Assembly: GCA_023435985.1 (NCBI GenBank)
Contig: JAEZKY010000055.1
Location: forward strand, 1 to 18,564
Direction of reading: 5' to 3'
Length of the DNA stretch: 18,564 bases
Source: Bacillota bacterium
GTDB lineage: Bacteria; Bacillota; Clostridia; Clostridiales; Clostridiaceae
Shown here: positions 15,193 through 18,564 of the stretch, one piece after another
Numbering within the stretch: position 1 is the stretch's first letter
Layout of the letters: each line of letters opens with the position of its first letter
Translations under genes and position numbers: made by a program
Notes under the pieces: generated by a model
What the model saw: only the letters and a program-made list of their open reading frames with translations
Databases searched by the model: none
Told to the model about the DNA's origin: nothing

Positions 15193-15306
15193 ATAAATGG
15201 AAGAAATAATTAGTAAAACTAGGAAAATTCCACTTTAATAAGTTGGAAGGACAAGTTAAAGCTTATATTTAGGTAAATTTGAATTAGAAAATATAAGCAC
15301 TCAAGC

Positions 15307-15348
15307 ATATAATATAGTTATCACTACTTAGTGACAACTATATTATAT
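15307..15348. repeat. Near-perfect 20-bp inverted repeat enclosing TCAC-N6-GTGA copy 2
   Basis: 15307-15326 pairs with 15329-15348 with a single mismatch and a 2-base centre. The core 15321-15334 is TCAC-TACTTA-GTGA. It lies about 90 bases upstream of the 109-residue gene and overlaps its predicted promoter. Confidence 0.6.
15318..15346 (+). promoter_or_regulatory. Possible promoter of the 109-residue gene, with operator in its spacer
   Basis: TTATCA (15318-15323) and TATTAT (15341-15346) are 17 bases apart. The TCAC-N6-GTGA palindrome occupies 15321-15334, between the two boxes, a typical repressor position. The -35 match is modest. Confidence 0.35.
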
Positions 15349-15436
15349 AAAGTGACTAAGACGTGAAATTTACTATTATTATCTTACAAAATAAAATAAT
15401 TTGTTAAGATGAAAATAATATACGAGGAGGGTTATT

Positions 15437-15766
15437 ATGGTATTAGTAAACTGTGTGTGGAGGCAGGAGGATATAATAAAAAATATTGAGTCTTTAGAAT
15501 ATAATGGCGTAAAACTATTTAAGCATGTAAAGACTGAAGGCATGAGAATGTATTTTGATTCTAAAATCGAAGGCATGACAAGAGATATAGATAAATCTAC
15601 AGTTATAGAATATATGCTTATAATGAAAGCAATAATGCAGATTCCAGGAAGCGCTGCTCTTGCAGTTAGTATTTTACCTGTAGTGAATGATAGTGTATTT
15701 GAGGGATATAAGTATACAGTGTGTAGATCTAATAACCCAATAGACTGTCAAAGACTTCTAAAATAA
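15437..15766 (+). CDS. Hypothetical protein of 109 residues
   Basis: GAGGAGGG precedes the ATG at 15437 by a normal distance, and the frame has coding character (charged N-terminal half, hydrophobic segment near 79-95). The protein begins MVLVNCVWRQEDIIKNIE and contains MYFDSKIEGMTRDIDKS and IPGSAALAVSILPVVND. The Ala/Val-rich part is short and not clearly a membrane anchor. Three cysteines are present (6, 96 and 104 approximately). No family is recognised. It has its own promoter-like region with palindromic operators and no co-transcribed neighbour is obvious; the acyltransferase gene follows after about 150 bases. Confidence 0.65.
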   Translation: MVLVNCVWRQEDIIKNIESLEYNGVKLFKHVKTEGMRMYFDSKIEGMTRDIDKSTVIEYMLIMKAIMQIPGSAALAVSILPVVNDSVFEGYKYTVCRSNNPIDCQRLLK

Positions 15767-15915
15767 TAATGAGAGCAAAATAGATAAAATAAGTGGAGTG
15801 TTCAAAACATTTTAGTTATTTCAAATTAGACTAGAAACAATTTAAAATTATCTACTGTAAAATAATAATTTCTTATAGATTTAGAAATCTTTGATTAAGT
15901 TTAGGGGGAATAATT

Positions 15916-16917
15916 ATGAAAGAAATAGAAAAAAATATGAATTCCTTACGAACATTAGCTGCGCTATTTGTTATTTCTGTACACGTTTGTTCACCAATTC
16001 TTACAGCTAATAGTAATGTTTTTAATGCTGCTTTTAGCATTTCATCTTCGATTCAGCTTTTTACAAGAATTGCTGTTCCTATTTTTGTATTAATAAGTGG
16101 TAGATACCTTTTAAGTAATTTGGAGGGGAAGAGTGTAATCAGTTTTTATAAAAAGAGAATGTCTAGAGTTTTACTTCCTTTTATTTTTAGTATTATTATT
16201 TATGGCTTCTATAGAATATTTATTGAGAAAAGTGCAACTATTACATCTTATATTAAAGATACTTTTCATGGGGTCCCTTACGAACATCTTTGGTTTTTTT
16301 ATATGATAATTGGTTTATACGCTATAACTCCTATATTATATAAAATAAAAAATAAATTTTCAGCTAAAGTATTTAGAAATCTAGGGTATATATCGCTTGT
16401 TTTTGCAATGATAAGTGAAATGGCCCAGGGGATGTTCCAATTTAAATATATACCTATATTTTATTTTGTTGACTATCTTGGCTATTTCATAACTGGATAT
16501 ACTTTAAAAGATTATAAACCAAAGTTTAATTCTAATAATCTTCTTTATATTTATATAATACTTTCCATGATGCGTGGAGGCTGTGCGTTATTATTACAAG
16601 CAAATGGCAATATGCTTTGGCAGTGTTTTCATCTTTCGTCTAATCCATTAGGCACATTGTCTGCAATATATTTATATTTATACTTCAGTAATTTAAGATT
16701 AGAAAGATACAGATTAGCTGATATAAGTAAATATACTTTAGGCATTTACGTTATTCACGATATGTTTGTTCACGGCATAATGTATAATACTCACTATGTT
16801 TTAACTGGTGTTCTATTTATAGATATATTTTTATATGTAATAATAATTTTTGCTCTTTCACTCTTAACTATAAGATTAATGTGGAACTTAAGCATAACAA
16901 GAAAATTAGTTAAATAA
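15916..16917 (+). CDS. Acyltransferase 3 family integral membrane protein
   Basis: A 333-residue polytopic protein with about ten membrane segments. The N-terminal signature of acyltransferase-3 (OafA/YrhL, O-acetyl transfer to surface polysaccharides or peptidoglycan) is present: R12-x10-H23 in SLRTLAALFVISVHV. It is followed by QLFTRIAVPIFVLISGRYLL, KKRMSRVLLPFIFS, HLWFFYMIIGLYAITPIL, and a late ISKYTLGIYVIHDMFVH. These are the usual landmarks, and the length is that of stand-alone members lacking an extra SGNH domain. AGGGGG precedes the ATG. The acceptor molecule is unknown, since no polysaccharide cluster is visible; it is likely to modify cell-surface glycans. Confidence 0.9.
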   Translation: MKEIEKNMNSLRTLAALFVISVHVCSPILTANSNVFNAAFSISSSIQLFTRIAVPIFVLISGRYLLSNLEGKSVISFYKKRMSRVLLPFIFSIIIYGFYRIFIEKSATITSYIKDTFHGVPYEHLWFFYMIIGLYAITPILYKIKNKFSAKVFRNLGYISLVFAMISEMAQGMFQFKYIPIFYFVDYLGYFITGYTLKDYKPKFNSNNLLYIYIILSMMRGGCALLLQANGNMLWQCFHLSSNPLGTLSAIYLYLYFSNLRLERYRLADISKYTLGIYVIHDMFVHGIMYNTHYVLTGVLFIDIFLYVIIIFALSLLTIRLMWNLSITRKLVK

Positions 16918-17239
16918 TGATCGAAGAATTTTAAATTCCAACTTTATTTAGGACAAGCAGAAAACATTGGATTTAATTGCACAAAAATACTATGCCAGAT
17001 TCTTTAATTAAAGAATCTGGCATGGATTATTTAACAGCAGGTTATAAGTATCAACAAGTGGAGAGCAAAGAAAATCTAATATAATAGGTCCCAAAAAATA
17101 AAAATATATGAACATTATTATACTACTAGACATATTTTATATTATAGAGATTTGTAATAAATTTATCTCTAGTAATGTAATATTAAACCTACAAGAATAT
17201 TAGAATAAAATTGATATTAATCAGGAGTGTGAATGTATT
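16918..17239. other. Intergenic region between acyltransferase and inhibitor genes
   Basis: About 320 AT-rich bases with stops in all frames. The only clear structure is the 32-base palindrome at 16992-17023. No convincing promoter pair for the downstream gene was identified by eye. Confidence 0.4.
16992..17023. terminator. 32-base perfect palindrome, probable terminator
   Basis: ATGCCAGATTCTTTAA and its exact reverse complement meet without a spacer, so the RNA would fold into a stem with the central TTAA as loop. It lies about 75 bases after the acyltransferase stop. The following T-run is weak (GGATTATTT), so another role for the palindrome is possible. Confidence 0.5.
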
Positions 17240-17569
17240 ATGGCAAATTCATTAATGACTCCAGAAAGCATAACTGTTGAGGCAGGCAAAAATTTTTGTG
17301 TTAAAATTCATTCAGTAAGCGAAGGATCTACAGGGTACCATTGGGAACTTGTATGGAATCTTCCTGATAATATACAGTTTATAAGTAAGCAATGGATACC
17401 AGATAGTGATGCAATTGGTAGTCCGGGAACAGCTTTATTTAAATTCAAAGCACTTTATCCAGAAACAGCTTCGTATAAATTAGTATTTGTACAAGTAGCA
17501 CCTGATAGTACAATTGCTGATTCATTAGCAGTAAGTGTACTTGTCATTCCAGAAATCGCTAGTTGCTAA
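17240..17569 (+). CDS. Chagasin-like (I42 family) cysteine-protease inhibitor, no signal peptide
   Basis: 109 residues starting at ATG 17240, 12 bases after AGGAG. The inhibitor-I42 landmarks are visible: loop 1 EGSTGYHWEL at 28-37 (family NPTTGYxW), loop 2 GSPGTALFKFKA at 60-71 (family GxxGxxxFxF), and the strand SYKLVFVQVAP, where the third loop (RPW in chagasin) is replaced by a non-matching VQVAPDS. The overall all-beta pattern and length agree with the family, whose members bind papain-type cysteine proteases. No signal peptide or lipobox is present, so it should stay in the cytoplasm or leave by another route, which is unusual for bacterial members. The target protease is not in the window. 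Confidence in the family is moderate because one of the three inhibitory loops is not conserved. Confidence 0.7.
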   Translation: MANSLMTPESITVEAGKNFCVKIHSVSEGSTGYHWELVWNLPDNIQFISKQWIPDSDAIGSPGTALFKFKALYPETASYKLVFVQVAPDSTIADSLAVSVLVIPEIASC

Positions 17570-17576
17570 TAATGCG

Positions 17577-17615
17577 AGAGGTTATATCATAACAAATTTG
17601 ATATAGCTTCTTTTT
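17577..17615 (+). terminator. Rho-independent terminator after the inhibitor gene
   Basis: AGAGGTTATATCA (17577-17589) pairs with TGATATAGCTTCT (17599-17611) over 13 positions, including two G-U pairs, with a 9-base loop and a T5 tail. Confidence 0.75.
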
Positions 17616-17769
17616 ATGTATTCTAATAAAATTCCTATTTGGGAGTTTTATAAAGTTAAAGGAAAAATACATAGGAGTTAAAAATAACCCCATCTGAGCT
17701 GCAAAGTTTAGCTGTATTTATGTCTACCATAAATGCTTCACTTAAATTTTATGTTTAATTGATTTGGAA

Positions 17770-17799
17770 TTGTCAAGTATAACTGCTAAGGTTTATAAT
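17770..17799 (+). promoter_or_regulatory. Predicted promoter of the helix-turn-helix protein gene
   Basis: TTGTCA (17770-17775), 18-base spacer, TATAAT (17794-17799). This is the best sigma-A match in the window, 49 bases upstream of the start codon. Confidence 0.65.
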
Positions 17800-17803
17800 A
17801 AAA

Positions 17804-17823
17804 CTGTCACCTAATAGTGACAG
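17804..17823. promoter_or_regulatory. Operator-like inverted repeat at the transcription start (TCAC-N6-GTGA copy 3)
   Basis: CTGTCAC-CTAATA-GTGACAG, with 7-base perfect arms, begins 5 bases after the -10 box and would cover the start of transcription, a repressor-like position. Confidence 0.5.
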
Positions 17824-17847
17824 AATTATAGAAGAGGTGATTGATTT

Positions 17848-18564
17848 ATGAGTATCACTATTATTACATCAGAAAATAGAAGACTCTATCCAGCAACAAT
17901 ATATAATGTTGAAGATAAAGAGCAGCAGAATCCAATTTATGATATTGATGATATTTATGATTTACTGTATAAAAACCAAAATATTTTAGTCATATCTACC
18001 CAATTTGATCAATATGGAAAAGAACTTAAAATTTTTAATGGTGAATTAGGAAAATCTGATATAAGAGCTTTGTTTGCGGAAAAAGATATTAAAGCTAGCA
18101 ATGAATTAGATTGTGTAATGACTTTATCTGAAGCAGCGAAGAAATGGGGACTAGCTAATGGGTCTACTATTAGAAAAGCCATTGAAAGAGGAAAATTTGA
18201 GCGAAATGAGATAAAGCAGGCTGGTGATGTATGGATTACAACTTATTCTGCAATGGAAAGGGTATTTGGCTCAATAAAAAATGAAGAAAATGCATATGTA
18301 ATATATGATGATTTTGAAACTTTGTATTTAACTAAAGCATACTGGGAATATGCCGAGTTATCATACTATAGTGGACCAAATATTAATGCAAAAGCTAAAG
18401 ATCTTGAAATTAAATATCAATATATAAAAGATGTATTTATCAAGGGATTAAAAACATTGAGAGATAATCAAAAGATAATTATAAAGAAAAGTAGAAATAA
18501 TAAAATAAGACAGGTAATATGTAGCGAAGATGAATATTTTTTATATATTGAAGCGTTTCATAGC
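17848..18564 (+). CDS. Helix-turn-helix domain protein, 5' part (runs off the window)
   Basis: The ATG at 17848 follows GAAGAGGTGATT, and the frame stays open to the last base, giving 239 residues so far. Residues 1-85 form an unrecognised alpha/beta region (MSITIITSENRRLYPATIYN). Residues about 91-141 form a compact helix-turn-helix segment, MTLSEAAKKWGLANGSTIRK followed by AIERGKFERNEIKQAGDVWI and TTYSAMERVFG. It resembles the small HTH modules common in Firmicute phage and accessory proteins, with a 'Trp-Ile-Thr' wing and a final Met-Glu-Arg helix. A Tyr/Lys-rich region follows. The promoter carries a palindrome over its start, so autoregulation is possible. No family name can be given for the whole protein. 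Confidence 0.75.
   Translation, partial: MSITIITSENRRLYPATIYNVEDKEQQNPIYDIDDIYDLLYKNQNILVISTQFDQYGKELKIFNGELGKSDIRALFAEKDIKASNELDCVMTLSEAAKKWGLANGSTIRKAIERGKFERNEIKQAGDVWITTYSAMERVFGSIKNEENAYVIYDDFETLYLTKAYWEYAELSYYSGPNINAKAKDLEIKYQYIKDVFIKGLKTLRDNQKIIIKKSRNNKIRQVICSEDEYFLYIEAFHS

Larger units (their letters stand above)
15060..15436. other. Divergent intergenic region rich in inverted repeats
   Basis: No gene is seen on either strand. It contains a 28-base-pair perfect hairpin (15095-15155), a TCAC-N6-GTGA palindrome (15179-15192), and a second palindrome nested in a 20-base-pair near-perfect hairpin (15307-15348) that also contains a plausible promoter. The hairpins could frame a small RNA, which would lie roughly 15156-15306. 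Confidence 0.5.

Noticed and set aside
15307..15348. Intrinsic terminator
   Set aside because: There is no T-tract on the plus side and the stem is AT-rich; overlap with a possible promoter and the shared palindrome favour an operator.
17804..17823. TnrA/GlnR-type site
   Set aside because: The half sites look similar, but the spacing is one base longer than the TGTNA-N7-TNACA consensus.

Overview
The window is a strongly AT-rich, compactly organised piece of a Firmicute chromosome. Strong AGGAGG ribosome binding sites, codon choice dominated by A/T third positions, long U-tailed hairpin terminators and the gene families present all point to Clostridium sensu stricto (the solventogenic/butyric group would fit). 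The species cannot be fixed from sequence reading alone. No rRNA, tRNA, CRISPR array, insertion sequence or integrase was seen.

Layout. (1) 1-547: end of an unrecognised protein gene and its terminator. (2) 742-5962: a flavin-based reductase locus. A LysR regulator and a cytoplasmic ApbE flavin transferase are co-transcribed leftwards. Divergently, a stand-alone NAD(P)H-dependent FMN reductase is followed by a very large fused flavoprotein (FMN reductase, covalent-FMN domain and flavocytochrome c/fumarate-reductase-type FAD domain). The fused protein carries the ApbE target motif DALSGASET, so the divergent operon supplies the enzyme that should flavinylate it. The layout resembles the lactobacillar hydroxycinnamate (enoate) reductase locus. 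The fused gene has an in-frame TAA at codon 12, inside its flavin-binding loop. (3) 6255-6653: small lipoprotein. (4) 7082-10204: pantothenate operon panG-like/panB/panC/panD, giving ketopantoate, pantoate, beta-alanine and pantothenate synthesis in one transcript. The first gene probably starts at an ATA codon placed exactly behind a perfect Shine-Dalgarno. (5) 10247-11041: HAD phosphatase, leftward. (6) 11296-12822: an unusual fusion of a UvrD/Rep-type ATPase half to a complete LexA-type (S24) self-cleaving domain, with cleavage site and Ser/Lys dyad intact. This is the best candidate for a little-described system. (7) 13004-14411: FetA/FetB-type (YbbL/YbbM) metal ABC exporter. (8) 14469-15047: a 5'-nucleotidase-type HAD protein, leftward. 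(9) 15060-18564: an accessory-looking stretch with an orphan 109-residue protein, an acyltransferase-3 membrane protein, a chagasin-like cysteine-protease inhibitor without signal peptide, and the start of a helix-turn-helix protein that runs off the window.

The palindrome TCAC-N6-GTGA occurs three times in the last region. One copy is inside the predicted promoter spacer of the 109-residue gene, one about 140 bases upstream of that, and one over the predicted transcription start of the helix-turn-helix gene, suggesting a shared operator.
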